Of a DNA stretch of 54,121 nucleotides, positions 16,890-24,443 are shown piece by piece. Numbering within the stretch: position 1 is the stretch's first letter; the number at the start of each line of letters is the position of its first letter. This DNA comes from Streptomyces sp. NRRL F-5727 (GTDB taxonomy: Bacteria > Actinomycetota > Actinomycetes > Streptomycetales > Streptomycetaceae): positions 1 to 54,121 of the forward strand of contig NZ_JOGX01000043.1 in the NCBI RefSeq assembly GCF_000719555.1, written 5' to 3'. The notes below the pieces were generated by a model. That model was not told the origin of the DNA. It made no database searches and saw only the letters and a program-made list of their open reading frames with translations. The translations under genes and the position numbers were made by a program.

Positions 16890-18239
16890 CTACAGACCGA
16901 CGTCGCGGGCGCGGAGGTCCGCCAGGGTCTCCCGCCGGACGAGCAGCCGGGCGGCGCCGTCGCGGACGGCGACGACCGGCGGCCGGCCGACGAGGTTGTA
17001 CGAGGAGGCCATCGACAGGTGGTACGCGCCGGCCACCGGCACCGCGAGCAGGTCGCCCGGGCGGAGGTCGGCCGGCAGGGCGACGTCCTCGGCGAGGAGG
17101 TCGCCCGCCTCGCAGTGGCGGCCGGCGACGGTGGTGCGGACGGCGGGGGCGGTGGAGCGGCGGCCGATCAGGCGGGGCGCGTACCGGACGCCGTACAGGG
17201 CGGGGCGCGGGTTGTCGCTCATGCCGCCGTCGACGGCGGCGAAGGTCCGGCCGCCGGCGGTCGTCTTGACCGCGAGGACCCGGTAGAGGGCGACCCCGGC
17301 CGGTCCGACGACGGCCCGGCCCGGTTCGACGAGCAGCCGGGGCACGGGCAGTCCGGCGGCGGCGCAGCTCTCGGTGAGGGCGGCGCGGAGCCGGCGGGCG
17401 AGGGCGGTCGGGTCGAGGACCGGATCGCCGGGCCGGTAGGCGATGCCGTGGCCGCCGCCGAGGTCGAGCTCCGGCAGGGCGACGCCGTGCGCGTCCCGGA
17501 CCCGGGCCATGAGTCCGACGAGCCGGCGCAGGGCGGTGAGGTAGGGCTTGACCTCGGTGATCTGGGAGCCGAGGTGGCAGTGCAGGCCGGTGAGTTCGAG
17601 CCGCGGCTGGTCGAGGACGCGGGCGACGGCGTGCTGCGCGTGACCGTCGCGCAGGGAGAGGCCGAACTTCTGGTCGTCCGTGCCGGTGCGGACCTTCGCG
17701 TGGCCCCCGGCGCCGATCCCGGGGGTCACCCGGAGCATGACCTTCTGGCGGCCGCGCGGCCCGACGGCGGCGGCGATCCGGGCGATCTCGGCCGGGCCGT
17801 CGATGACGATCCGGCCGACGCCGAGGCGCAGCGCGGTGTCGAGGTCGGCCGGGGACTTGGCGTTGCCGTGGAGGAGGATCCGCTCGGGCGGGAAGCCCGC
17901 GGTGACGGCGAGTTCGAGCTCGCCGGCGGAGCAGACGTCGAGGCCCAGTCCCTCCTCGTCGAGGAGGCGGACGAGGCCGCGGCAGAGGAACGCCTTGGCC
18001 GCGTAGTGCACCTCGGCCCCGGGTGCGGGGAAGGCGGCCCGGTAGGTGCGGGCGCGGTCGCGGATCTCGGCCTCGTCGAGGACGTAGACGGGGGTGCCGT
18101 GGGCGTCCGCGATGTCGGCCAGCGGCACACCGGCGAGGAGGACCCGGCCGCCGGGTTCCTCGGTGGCGGTGGCGGGCCAGACGGAGAACGCCCGGAGGGC
18201 GTCGACGGCTTCGTCGCCGAGCAGGTCGGTCACGGTCAT
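16890..18239 (-). CDS. lysA: diaminopimelate decarboxylase
   Basis: The 449-residue PLP enzyme makes L-lysine from meso-diaminopimelate. It has the fold-III alanine-racemase-like barrel with the PLP lysine K82 (VHYAAKAFLC), HCHLGSQI, the Gly-rich GGGHGI phosphate-binding loop, EPGRAVVG, the CEAGD motif carrying the catalytic Cys of the neighbouring subunit, and YHLSMASSYN near the C-terminus. The start ATG overlaps the stop of the upstream SAV_915-like gene (ATGA), so expression is coupled. Streptomyces usually keep a lysA beside argS/thrA; this copy, paired with a SAV_915-like protein, is likely a second copy or one used for another PLP amino-acid decarboxylation. That is inference from context. 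Confidence 0.93.
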   Translation of the reverse strand: MTVTDLLGDEAVDALRAFSVWPATATEEPGGRVLLAGVPLADIADAHGTPVYVLDEAEIRDRARTYRAAFPAPGAEVHYAAKAFLCRGLVRLLDEEGLGLDVCSAGELELAVTAGFPPERILLHGNAKSPADLDTALRLGVGRIVIDGPAEIARIAAAVGPRGRQKVMLRVTPGIGAGGHAKVRTGTDDQKFGLSLRDGHAQHAVARVLDQPRLELTGLHCHLGSQITEVKPYLTALRRLVGLMARVRDAHGVALPELDLGGGHGIAYRPGDPVLDPTALARRLRAALTESCAAAGLPVPRLLVEPGRAVVGPAGVALYRVLAVKTTAGGRTFAAVDGGMSDNPRPALYGVRYAPRLIGRRSTAPAVRTTVAGRHCEAGDLLAEDVALPADLRPGDLLAVPVAGAYHLSMASSYNLVGRPPVVAVRDGAARLLVRRETLADLRARDVGL

Positions 18240-18790
18240 GCGTCGTTCCCCCTCACGAACGCGTCGACGCGACGGGCGCAGGGCGTCGCCGGAAGGGCCC
18301 CGGGCAGGTCCGCGACGGTCTCCCGGGTGGGGGCGGGGGTGTAGGGGGCCGTGAGGACGGGGTCGACGGTCAGCGTGTGCACCCCGAGCGGGCGGGCGAG
18401 CGCGCGCAGCGCGGCCTCGGAGAGCGGGATCCAGGGCTGCGCGGCGCCGAGGGTGGCGCGGAGCCGCCCGGGGCTGGTGAAGGCGACGACCGTACGGGCG
18501 CCGACGGGCGTGCGGAAGAGGCGCGTCGAGACGCCGTGGGCTCCCGGCCGGACGGGCACGCAGAGCCGTCCGGCCGGGGCCGGTTCCCGCGGGTCGGCGT
18601 CGGCGTTTTCCGGGGCGGCGGATCCGGGGCGGGCGGATTCCGGGGCGGAGGGCGCCGGATCGACGGGCTCCGCGTCGGCGGGTGCCCTGTCGGCGGCTGC
18701 CCTGTCGACAGGCCGACGGCCGACCGGACTTCGATCGGCACGGTCTCGGTCCGCCGCGCCTCGGCCGGCGCTGAGCGGGGTGTGGGGCAT
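18236..18790 (-). CDS. SAV_915-like protein
   Basis: The 184-residue protein has a low-complexity N-terminal half (Asp/Arg/Ala/Pro-rich, e.g. AADRDRADRSPVGRRPVDRA) and a conserved-looking C-terminal half: GRLCVPVRPGAHGVSTRLFR, GARTVVAFTSPGRLRATLG, QPWIPLSEAALRALARPLGV and HTLTVDPVL. This pattern matches, from memory, the SAV_915 family of Streptomyces, with no known function. The start ATG 18790 has an excellent AGGAGG site. The N-terminal extension comes from imperfect short repeats (GCGGCTGCCCTGTCGAC-like), unlike shorter relatives. Four-base overlap with lysA implies one operon and perhaps linked roles. Confidence 0.7.
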   Translation of the reverse strand: MPHTPLSAGRGAADRDRADRSPVGRRPVDRAAADRAPADAEPVDPAPSAPESARPGSAAPENADADPREPAPAGRLCVPVRPGAHGVSTRLFRTPVGARTVVAFTSPGRLRATLGAAQPWIPLSEAALRALARPLGVHTLTVDPVLTAPYTPAPTRETVADLPGALPATPCARRVDAFVRGNDA

Positions 18791-19439
18791 GGGTGCCTCC
18801 TGCGTGCTCGGTCCCGCCGGGGGTGCGGCGGGGGCGTCCTCGCAGCTTTGCCCGGCAGGGGGCGGTCCGTCCCGGTCCCTGACGCGGTTCTGACGCCGGA
18901 TCGGCCGACTCTTGACGCGTTCGTCACGCCGGGGCGTCCCCGGCCCGGGCGGCGTCGGCGTGCGCGGGGTGGGGGCGGCGGGGCCCGCGCGCGCACGAGG
19001 ACGAGGCCGGGGAGGCTTCGCGCCGGGCCGGGCGGCGTGCGTGACGGACCTCCGGGGGCGCGTCGGGGGTGCGTGTCGCGCTGCGTGTCCCGCCGGGCGC
19101 GTGCTGGCACTTGGTGTCTCCCTGCGGTCGCGCGCCCTGCCCCGCCCCCACCTTCCGCTATACCGCCTGGGGGTATGTGATCCCCATGGGGTCGGGGCCA
19201 TCGCCGCCCTCGGCGGCCGGACGGCCGGGATGGCACCGCGTGCCTGGTCGGAGGGGACCGGGACGTCGGCTGGACGGAGGGGCCGGGAAGCTGGAAACCT
19301 CGGCGTTCGAGGACCCGATCACCGGTCCCGTACGTGCGCCGCCGCGAGGGGAGCGTGGCGCGGGCCCGTGATCGCCGCGTCCTCGAAGGCGCGTCCGCCG
19401 CACCCGTACGCGCCGGAACCGCGAGGAGGAGGACCACCG
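18791..19439. other. 649-bp intergenic region between the SAV_915-like gene and an unknown gene
   Basis: No gene with a supported start is seen. The left part holds repeated GACGC words (CTGACGC, TTGACGC) near 18870-18930 that could belong to the promoter of the SAV_915-lysA operon. The middle carries a 17-bp palindrome (19160-19176) and CCCCATGGGG (19182-19191). The rest is GC-rich with no codon structure; short frames on both strands look like shadows. Confidence 0.55.
19160..19176. promoter_or_regulatory. ATACC-GGTAT palindrome resembling a CsoR-type operator
   Basis: ATACCGCCTGGGGGTAT has 8-bp arms with a single mismatch around a central T. GC-rich pseudo-palindromes with ATACCC...GGGTAT ends are known for copper-sensing CsoR and related RcnR-fold repressors. 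No CsoR, CopZ or CopA gene is nearby, so the assignment rests on shape alone. It lies about 265 bp before the unknown gene at 19440. Confidence 0.4.
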
Positions 19440-20168
19440 ATGACCGCCGCCCGGGAAGAACGGCTCCAGCTCGACGCCGCGAGCGTCGACAACGCGAGGA
19501 CGACGCTGCTCCAGCTCCTCGCGCGGGCGGGGGTGTACTCCGGCGACGCGGAGGAGCTGATCGGCCTCGTCGAGGCGGGCGCGCTCGCCGTCGCGCACGA
19601 GACGCTGGCCGGCGCCGGACGGCAGGCGCCCCCGGGGAGCGGCGAGCCGTACAGCGCGGGCTGGCGCGACGGCTCACGGGCCGTCACCGAGGGGCTCGCG
19701 GGCCTCGCCGACCGGGCCCTGGGCGCGGCCGTCGCGGCGGAGGCCGGGGAGGACCCGGACGCCCGGCCGCGGGTGGGCCGGATGGAGGTCGAGCGGGCCA
19801 AGGTGGCGGTCGTCCCCCTGTACCTCACCTTCTCCGAGGAGTCCGACCTCGACCCAGAGGTCACCGAGCAGGTCCTCGCGGCCTCGCTCGCGACGATGGG
19901 GGTCCGCCAGCGGGCCTCGTACCCGGGACGGCTGACGGCGTTCGCGGCCGAGCACCGGCCCCATCTGGAGCGGCTGTACGCCACGTACGGGCCGGGCAGC
20001 GCGATCGCCATCCACGGGCGGTACACCCTCGTCCACTCCCCCACGAGCCTCGCCGTCCTGGAACGGCTCACCGCCCGCCCGGCGGAGCTGCGGGAGGAGT
20101 GGGACGCGGCCGAACTGCCGCCGGCCTGGCTGGACGGACTGACCCGCGCGTGGGACGCGACGGCCTGA
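19440..20168 (+). CDS. hypothetical protein, about 242 residues
   Basis: I do not recognise the family. The protein is soluble and helical by composition: MTAAREERLQLDAASVDNAR, a Leu-rich segment TTLLQLLARAGVYSGDAEEL, then VERAKVAVVPLYLTFSEESD and RQRASYPGRLTAFAAEHRPH, HLERLYATYGPGSAIAIHGR and LHSPTSLAVLERL-like sequence near the end. There are no Cys residues, signal peptide or membrane helices. A strong AGGAGGAGG precedes the ATG, so it is very likely a real gene. It is monocistronic, followed about 100 bp later by the carbonic anhydrase gene on the same strand, and preceded by a long intergenic region with a palindromic site. Confidence 0.7.
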   Translation: MTAAREERLQLDAASVDNARTTLLQLLARAGVYSGDAEELIGLVEAGALAVAHETLAGAGRQAPPGSGEPYSAGWRDGSRAVTEGLAGLADRALGAAVAAEAGEDPDARPRVGRMEVERAKVAVVPLYLTFSEESDLDPEVTEQVLAASLATMGVRQRASYPGRLTAFAAEHRPHLERLYATYGPGSAIAIHGRYTLVHSPTSLAVLERLTARPAELREEWDAAELPPAWLDGLTRAWDATA

Positions 20169-20271
20169 CGCCCCCCGCTCCAGGGACCGGCAGGGGTGCG
20201 CTCCGTCACAAGGGGCCCGGCGGGGGCGACCCGGTATAGCACGGACCCGGTCGCCCGCATAGGGTGGCGGC

Positions 20272-20904
20272 ATGCCCAGAACTTCTCCGGCCCTTGCTCT
20301 CGACGCGCTCCTCGAAGGCAACCGTCGCTTCGTCTCGGGCACGCCCGAGCACCCGAACCAGGACGCCGCCCGCCGCACCGAGCTGGCCCCCGGCCAGGAC
20401 CCGTTCGCCGTCATCCTCGGCTGTTCCGACTCGCGGCTCGCGGCCGAGATCATCTTCGACCGGGGGCTCGGCGACCTGTTCGTGGTCCGCACCGCCGGTC
20501 ACGTCATCGGCCCCGAGGTCCTCGGCAGCGTCGAGTACGCGACGAGCATCCTCGGCGCGCGGCTCGTCGTCGTCCTCGGCCACGACTCCTGCGGCGCGGT
20601 CGCCGCGGCCCGCGCGGCCGTCGAGGAGGGCTTCACGGCCGGCGGCTTCGTCCGGGACGTGGTGGAGCGCGTGACGCCGAGCATCCTGGCGGCCAGGACC
20701 GCCGGCCTGACGGCGGACAGCGACATCATCGACGAGCACATCCGGCACACCGTGGACCTGCTCCTGGACCGCTCCCGGCTGCTGTCCGACCAGGTCGCGG
20801 CGGGCGAGACGGCCGTCGTCGGACTCGGCTACCGGCTGGACGAGGGCAGCGCCCGCCTGGTCACCACGCGGGGCGTCGTCGCACCGGAGGGCACCCCGGT
20901 ATGA
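20272..20904 (+). CDS. beta-class carbonic anhydrase
   Basis: The 210-residue enzyme interconverts CO2 and bicarbonate. Zinc ligands C51, H104 and C107 are clear (GCSDSR and GHDSCGAV), with the D53-R55 dyad that gates the zinc site. FDRGLGDLFVVRTAGHVIGPEVLGSVEYA is the dimer-core segment. Length matches bacterial beta-CAs. It shares four bases (ATGA) with the downstream YrdC/TsaC gene, so the two proteins are translationally coupled. As TsaC-type enzymes consume bicarbonate, a substrate-supply role is suggested. ATG 20272 follows a promoter-like CCCGCATAGGGTGG (20255-20268), in which TAGGGT just before the start could give a nearly leaderless mRNA. Confidence 0.95.
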   Translation: MPRTSPALALDALLEGNRRFVSGTPEHPNQDAARRTELAPGQDPFAVILGCSDSRLAAEIIFDRGLGDLFVVRTAGHVIGPEVLGSVEYATSILGARLVVVLGHDSCGAVAAARAAVEEGFTAGGFVRDVVERVTPSILAARTAGLTADSDIIDEHIRHTVDLLLDRSRLLSDQVAAGETAVVGLGYRLDEGSARLVTTRGVVAPEGTPV

Positions 20905-21545
20905 CGACCCGCTTCGACTGCGCCGACCCGGCGGCCCGCGCGGCGGGCCTCGCCGAGGCAGCGGGCGCGGTGCGCCGCGGCGAGCTGGTGGTCCTGCCGA
21001 CGGACACCGTGTACGGCGTCGGGGCGGACGCCTTCGACCCGAAGGCGGTCGCCTCGCTGCTGGCCGCGAAGGGCCGCGGCCGCCACAAGCCCTCCCCCGT
21101 CCTGGTCGACTCGGCCGCCGCCCTCGGTGAACTGACCGACGAACTCCCCGACGCGGCCCGGGCGTTGGTCGACGCCTTCTGGCCGGGCGGGCTGACCCTG
21201 GTGGTCCGTCACCGCGCCTCCCTGGACTGGGACCTGGGCGAGACCGGCGGCACGGTGGCCGTCCGGATGCCCGACCACCCGCTGACCCTGGAGCTCCTCG
21301 CGACCACGGGCCCGCTGGCGGTCTCCAGCGCCAACCTCACGGACCACCCGTCACCGCAGGACTGCGACGCCGCCCAGGCGATGCTCGGCGACACGGTGGC
21401 GGTCTACCTCGACGGCGGCCGCACCGCCGGCGCGGTGTCGTCGTCCATCGTGGACCTCAGCGGCGAGACGCCGCGCCTGGTCCGCGACGGCGTCCTCCCG
21501 GTCTCCGAACTCCGCGCGCTCGTTCCGGACCTGATCGTCCCCTGA
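20901..21545 (+). CDS. Sua5/YciO/YrdC family protein (threonylcarbamoyl-AMP synthase-like)
   Basis: The 214-residue protein is a single YrdC domain. VVLPTDTVYGVGADAFD (about 31-46), the K58/R60-bearing AAKGRGRHKPSPVLV, the FWPGGLTLVV and GTVAVRMPDHP strands, and SSANLTDHPS are typical nucleotide and threonine binding segments. TsaC/Sua5 enzymes convert threonine, ATP and bicarbonate to threonylcarbamoyl-AMP for tRNA t6A37. The usual KxR...SxN signature is only approximately kept (KGRGRHKPS), and there is no Sua5 C-terminal domain. It may be a second paralogue beside the essential copy elsewhere. Coupled to carbonic anhydrase by an ATGA overlap; followed by a strong hairpin terminator. Confidence 0.88.
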   Translation: MTTRFDCADPAARAAGLAEAAGAVRRGELVVLPTDTVYGVGADAFDPKAVASLLAAKGRGRHKPSPVLVDSAAALGELTDELPDAARALVDAFWPGGLTLVVRHRASLDWDLGETGGTVAVRMPDHPLTLELLATTGPLAVSSANLTDHPSPQDCDAAQAMLGDTVAVYLDGGRTAGAVSSSIVDLSGETPRLVRDGVLPVSELRALVPDLIVP

Positions 21546-21570
21546 CGCACGGCTCGCATGCCTGGATCGA

Positions 21571-21616
21571 ACGACCGCGCCCCGGGGCCCCTGAGGGGCC
21601 GCCGGGGCGCGGTCGT
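21571..21616. terminator. strong bidirectional hairpin terminator
   Basis: ACGACCGCGCCCCGG (21571-21585) pairs perfectly with CCGGGGCGCGGTCGT (21602-21616). The interior forms a second stem, GGCCCC/GGGGCC, around TGA (21586-21600). It sits between the convergent YrdC-like and subtilase genes and would serve both. No T-tract is needed in this GC-rich context. Confidence 0.85.
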
Positions 21617-21630
21617 CGTGGTGTGGCGGG

Positions 21631-22851
21631 TTACGGGACCAGGCGGAGGAGGCGGTTCGGGGAGCCGTTGCCGGGGGTGGTGACCTTGTCGGGGGTGGCG
21701 CCGTTCACGAGGGCGGTGGCGACCTGGGCGGGGGTGGCGGAGGTGTGGCCGGCGAGGTAGACGGCGGCGGCGCCGGCGACGTGCGGGGTGGCCATGGAGG
21801 TGCCGGAGATGGTGTTGGTCGCCGTGTCGCTGGTGTGCCAGCCGGCGGTGATGGAGACGCCGGGGGCGAACAGGTCGAGGACGGCGCCGTAGTTGGACCA
21901 GCTCGCCTTGGCGTCGGTGTTGCTCGTGGCGCCGACGGTGATGGCCTCGGTGACCCGGGCGGGCGAGGTGTTGCGGGCGTTGACGCCGGAGTTGCCGGCG
22001 GCGACCGCGTAGGTGACGCCGTCCGCGATGGAGCGCTTGACCGCGTTGTCGAGGGTGGTGGAGGCGCCGCCGCCGAGCGAGAGGTTGGCGACGGCGGGGG
22101 CTCCGGCGGCGTGGTGGGAGGTCACCCAGTCGATGCCGGCGACGACACCGGCGGTGGTGCCGGAGCCGTTGGCGTCGAGGACGCGGACCGCGACGACCTT
22201 GGCGGCCTTGGCCACGCCGTAGGTGGAGCCGGCGATGGTGGTGGCGACGTGGGTGCCGTGGCCGTTGCCGTCCTGCGCGACGGTGTCGCCCTCGACGGCG
22301 TCGTAGCCGTTGACGGCCCGGCCCGCGAGCTCGCCGTGGCTGATCCGTACGCCGGTGTCGATGACGTACGCGGTGACGCCGGCGCCGGCGCTGTCCGGGT
22401 ACGTGTACGTGCCCGAGAGCGGCAGGGCGGCCTGGTCGATGCGGTCGAGGCCCCAGGGTGCGTTGGTCTGGGTGGCGTCCGCGCGGACGATCTGGTTCTG
22501 CTCGACGGTCGCCACCGCCGGGTCGGCGGCGAGGCGGCGGGCGGCCGCGGCGTCGAGGGTGACCGTGTAGCCGTTGAGGGCCGCGCCGAAGGTCTTGCCG
22601 ACCTTGCCGCCGTAACCGGCTATCAGACCGCGGCCCTTGGCGGAGCCGGCGGCGAAGCCGGCGTCCGGCTTGAGCGTGACGAGGTAGCTGCCGGCCACCG
22701 CGTCGGGCGAGCCCGCGGCGAGGACGACGCCCTCGGCGGGGGCGGGGGCGGCCTGCGCCGGGGCCACGGTGAGGCCGGTGGCGAGCGCGGCGACGGTGGC
22801 GGCCGAGGCGATGAGCGCCCGGCGGGCGGTGCGGTTCGCGGGGAGTGCCAT
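21631..22851 (-). CDS. secreted subtilisin-like (S8) serine protease with I9 propeptide
   Basis: The 406-residue precursor has a signal peptide (about 1-34, TVAPAQA) and an inhibitor I9-type propeptide (about 50-125, AGSYLVTLKPDAG to VEQNQIV). The catalytic domain begins near TQTNAPWGLDRIDQ. The triad is D165 (YVIDTGV), H198 (GNGHGTHVA) and S352 (GTSMATPHVAG), with the oxyanion Asn in AAGNSG. This order matches actinobacterial proteinase K-like subtilases. AGGAGGAA precedes ATG 22851. It stops with a TAA and shares a terminator with the YrdC-like gene. It is a broad-specificity extracellular protease; no dedicated regulator is adjacent. Confidence 0.95.
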   Translation of the reverse strand: MALPANRTARRALIASAATVAALATGLTVAPAQAAPAPAEGVVLAAGSPDAVAGSYLVTLKPDAGFAAGSAKGRGLIAGYGGKVGKTFGAALNGYTVTLDAAAARRLAADPAVATVEQNQIVRADATQTNAPWGLDRIDQAALPLSGTYTYPDSAGAGVTAYVIDTGVRISHGELAGRAVNGYDAVEGDTVAQDGNGHGTHVATTIAGSTYGVAKAAKVVAVRVLDANGSGTTAGVVAGIDWVTSHHAAGAPAVANLSLGGGASTTLDNAVKRSIADGVTYAVAAGNSGVNARNTSPARVTEAITVGATSNTDAKASWSNYGAVLDLFAPGVSITAGWHTSDTATNTISGTSMATPHVAGAAAVYLAGHTSATPAQVATALVNGATPDKVTTPGNGSPNRLLRLVP

Positions 22852-23337
22852 GGTGAGGGATTCCTCCTCTTGGCGTGGCGCCCGGGGTCGGGCGTCGCGG
22901 CGTGGGGGTCGCGTGCGGTCGCACGCACCGCCGGGGCGGGGGCCCCGCTCGGCGTGAGCAGCAGCCTGCGCCGCAACGGCCGGACGGATCAAGAAAGTTG
23001 ACCCCTTGTCATGCATCCGACACATGATGGACATGGAGACTCCGTCGATCCCCTGCCGAACCCCCATGAACCACCCCGCCCGCACCGCCGTCACGATCCG
23101 GCCGCGACCCTCCGGGACCGGCCACCGGACGGCACCGCACGAAAGCCGGACGGCCGGGGGAGGGATCGCGGGGGGGCCGCCGGGGGAACGCGGGGGAGGG
23201 ATCACGGGAGGACCGCCGGGGGAACGCGGGGGGGCCGCCCGGGGGACCGCGGGTCCGCGAGGGGGCCGCGGGGGACCCCGGGAGCGCCCCTCCCCCGCGG
23301 GGCCCGTCGTGATCCCCGCGTGCGCGATGATCGGGGC
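22852..23337. other. 486-bp intergenic region between the subtilase and a hypothetical gene
   Basis: Holds the divergent promoter regions. A relatively AT-rich patch at 22985-23045 (with TTGACC at 22998-23003) may contain promoter elements, but no confident -10 box can be paired. The right part has a 36-bp tandem duplication (23156-23227) and a G-rich track on the plus strand. No supported gene is present. Confidence 0.55.
23156..23227 (+). repeat. 36-bp direct tandem duplication, G-rich
   Basis: Copies at 23156-23191 and 23192-23227 begin GGGGGAGGGATC and end CCGCCGGGGGAACGC, differing at three positions, with a truncated third copy after 23228. The runs of five or more G suggest possible G-quadruplex folding ahead of the downstream gene. 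No spacers separate the copies, so it is not CRISPR-like. Confidence 0.85.
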
Positions 23338-23952
23338 ATGCACGAGAAGAGCCCGTCGGACACCGGCGCCCCCGCCCTCCCCCCGTATCAGGAGGGGCTG
23401 CGCCGGCGCCTCCTCGACGCCCCGGTCGTCCCGGCGCCGGCGCCGTGGCGGAGCGTGTTCGGCGGATACGCCGCCGTCGGCGGGCTCACCGGCGTCGGCT
23501 TCGGCGTGGACCCCGTCGGCGGGCACGACCTGGTGATGGTCGTCTCCTCCCAGGGGTACGGGGTCTTCGACTGCGTGACGGGCGAGCGGATCGCGCGGGA
23601 CCGGGACCCCGAGGACGACGGGCCCGACGGCACGCCCGACCTGTCGTGCCCCTGGATCGGGCCGCTCACCGGCCGACGGGCGCGTATCGCCGGACTGTTC
23701 GGGGGCGGGCTGCACAGCACCAGCGGCGACGGCTGGACCGTGGACGTCGAGGCCCCCGACTGGCCGAACCACCGGATCCTGCTGTCGGACAACGGCGGGA
23801 ACTGGCACCGGCCGCCGCACACCGAGGGCTGGTGGCACGTCCACCACTCCACCTGGTCGACGCTGCGCGCCGCCGGCTTCTCCCCTACGGGGCAGACGCT
23901 CGCGGTCGCCACCTCCAGCGACCTGACGCTGTGGACGCGCCGGCCCGCGTGA
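23338..23952 (+). CDS. hypothetical protein, about 204 residues
   Basis: I do not recognise a named family. The protein starts MHEKSPSDTGAPALPPYQEG and then has beta-rich stretches: AVGGLTGVGFGVDPVGGHDL, VMVVSSQGYGVFDCVTGERI and, near the end, AGFSPTGQTLAVATSSDLTL. These look like blades of a small beta-propeller (WD40-like spacing and a terminal LTLWTR), but this is tentative. A His/Trp-rich patch, WWHVHHSTWS, precedes the last strand. It has no signal peptide. The ATG follows GATCGGGGC, a weak ribosome binding site. It is convergent with the Rid gene 7 bp downstream. Confidence 0.65.
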   Translation: MHEKSPSDTGAPALPPYQEGLRRRLLDAPVVPAPAPWRSVFGGYAAVGGLTGVGFGVDPVGGHDLVMVVSSQGYGVFDCVTGERIARDRDPEDDGPDGTPDLSCPWIGPLTGRRARIAGLFGGGLHSTSGDGWTVDVEAPDWPNHRILLSDNGGNWHRPPHTEGWWHVHHSTWSTLRAAGFSPTGQTLAVATSSDLTLWTRRPA

Positions 23953-23959
23953 GGAGCCG

Positions 23960-24370
23960 TCAGGCGTCGAGGACGGCGGCGACGGCCTCGATCTCGACCA
24001 GCTGGTCGTGGTACCCGAGCACCGTGACGCCCATCAGCGTGCTCGGCACGTCGTGGGCGCCGAAGGCGTCCCGTACCACCTCCCAGGCGGCGACCAGGTC
24101 GGCCTGACGGGTCGTCGCGACGAGCACGCGGGTGCTGATGACGTCCTCGATGCCGGCGCCCGCGTCCTTCAGCGCCGTCCGCAGGTTCTCGACGCAGGCG
24201 GCGGCCTGCCCGGCGACGTCGCCGACGGCGACGGTCGCGCCCTCGGCGTCGAGCGGGCAGGCGCCCGCCAGGAAGATCAGCCGGGCGTCGGCCGGCGCGG
24301 TCGCCGCGTACGCGTACTCGGCGACGTCGGAGAGGGAGGAGGAACGGATCAGGGTGACGGCGCGGGGCAC
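23960..24370 (-). CDS. Rid (YjgF/YER057c/UK114) family protein
   Basis: The 136-residue protein shows the Rid fold: EYAYAATAPADARLIFLAGA, QAAACVENLRTALKDAGAGI and EDVISTRVLVAT, then GVTVLGYHDQLVEIEAVAAV at the end. The canonical RidA arginine lies in TRVLVAT (the reactive-enamine-binding Arg of RidA is in R-x-x-[VT] at this region), but this protein has HDQLVEIEAVA instead of the EIEAIA-plus-upstream pattern of RidA proper, so it may belong to a Rid subfamily without imine deaminase activity. GTG 24370 is preferred: GAGAGG stands six bases before it, and the frame upstream is basic and unconserved. Confidence 0.82.
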   Translation of the reverse strand: MPRAVTLIRSSSLSDVAEYAYAATAPADARLIFLAGACPLDAEGATVAVGDVAGQAAACVENLRTALKDAGAGIEDVISTRVLVATTRQADLVAAWEVVRDAFGAHDVPSTLMGVTVLGYHDQLVEIEAVAAVLDA

Positions 24371-24443
24371 GGGGATCCTCTCGGCTGCGGGTGGCGGTGA
24401 CAGGGGCCGCACCCGGCCCCCGTCACGGGAACGTCCCACCCTG

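Noticed and set aside
23156..23227. 36-bp repeats as a possible CRISPR array
   Set aside because: Only two adjacent copies without spacers, no Cas genes anywhere in the window, and the sequence is a G-rich tandem duplication.
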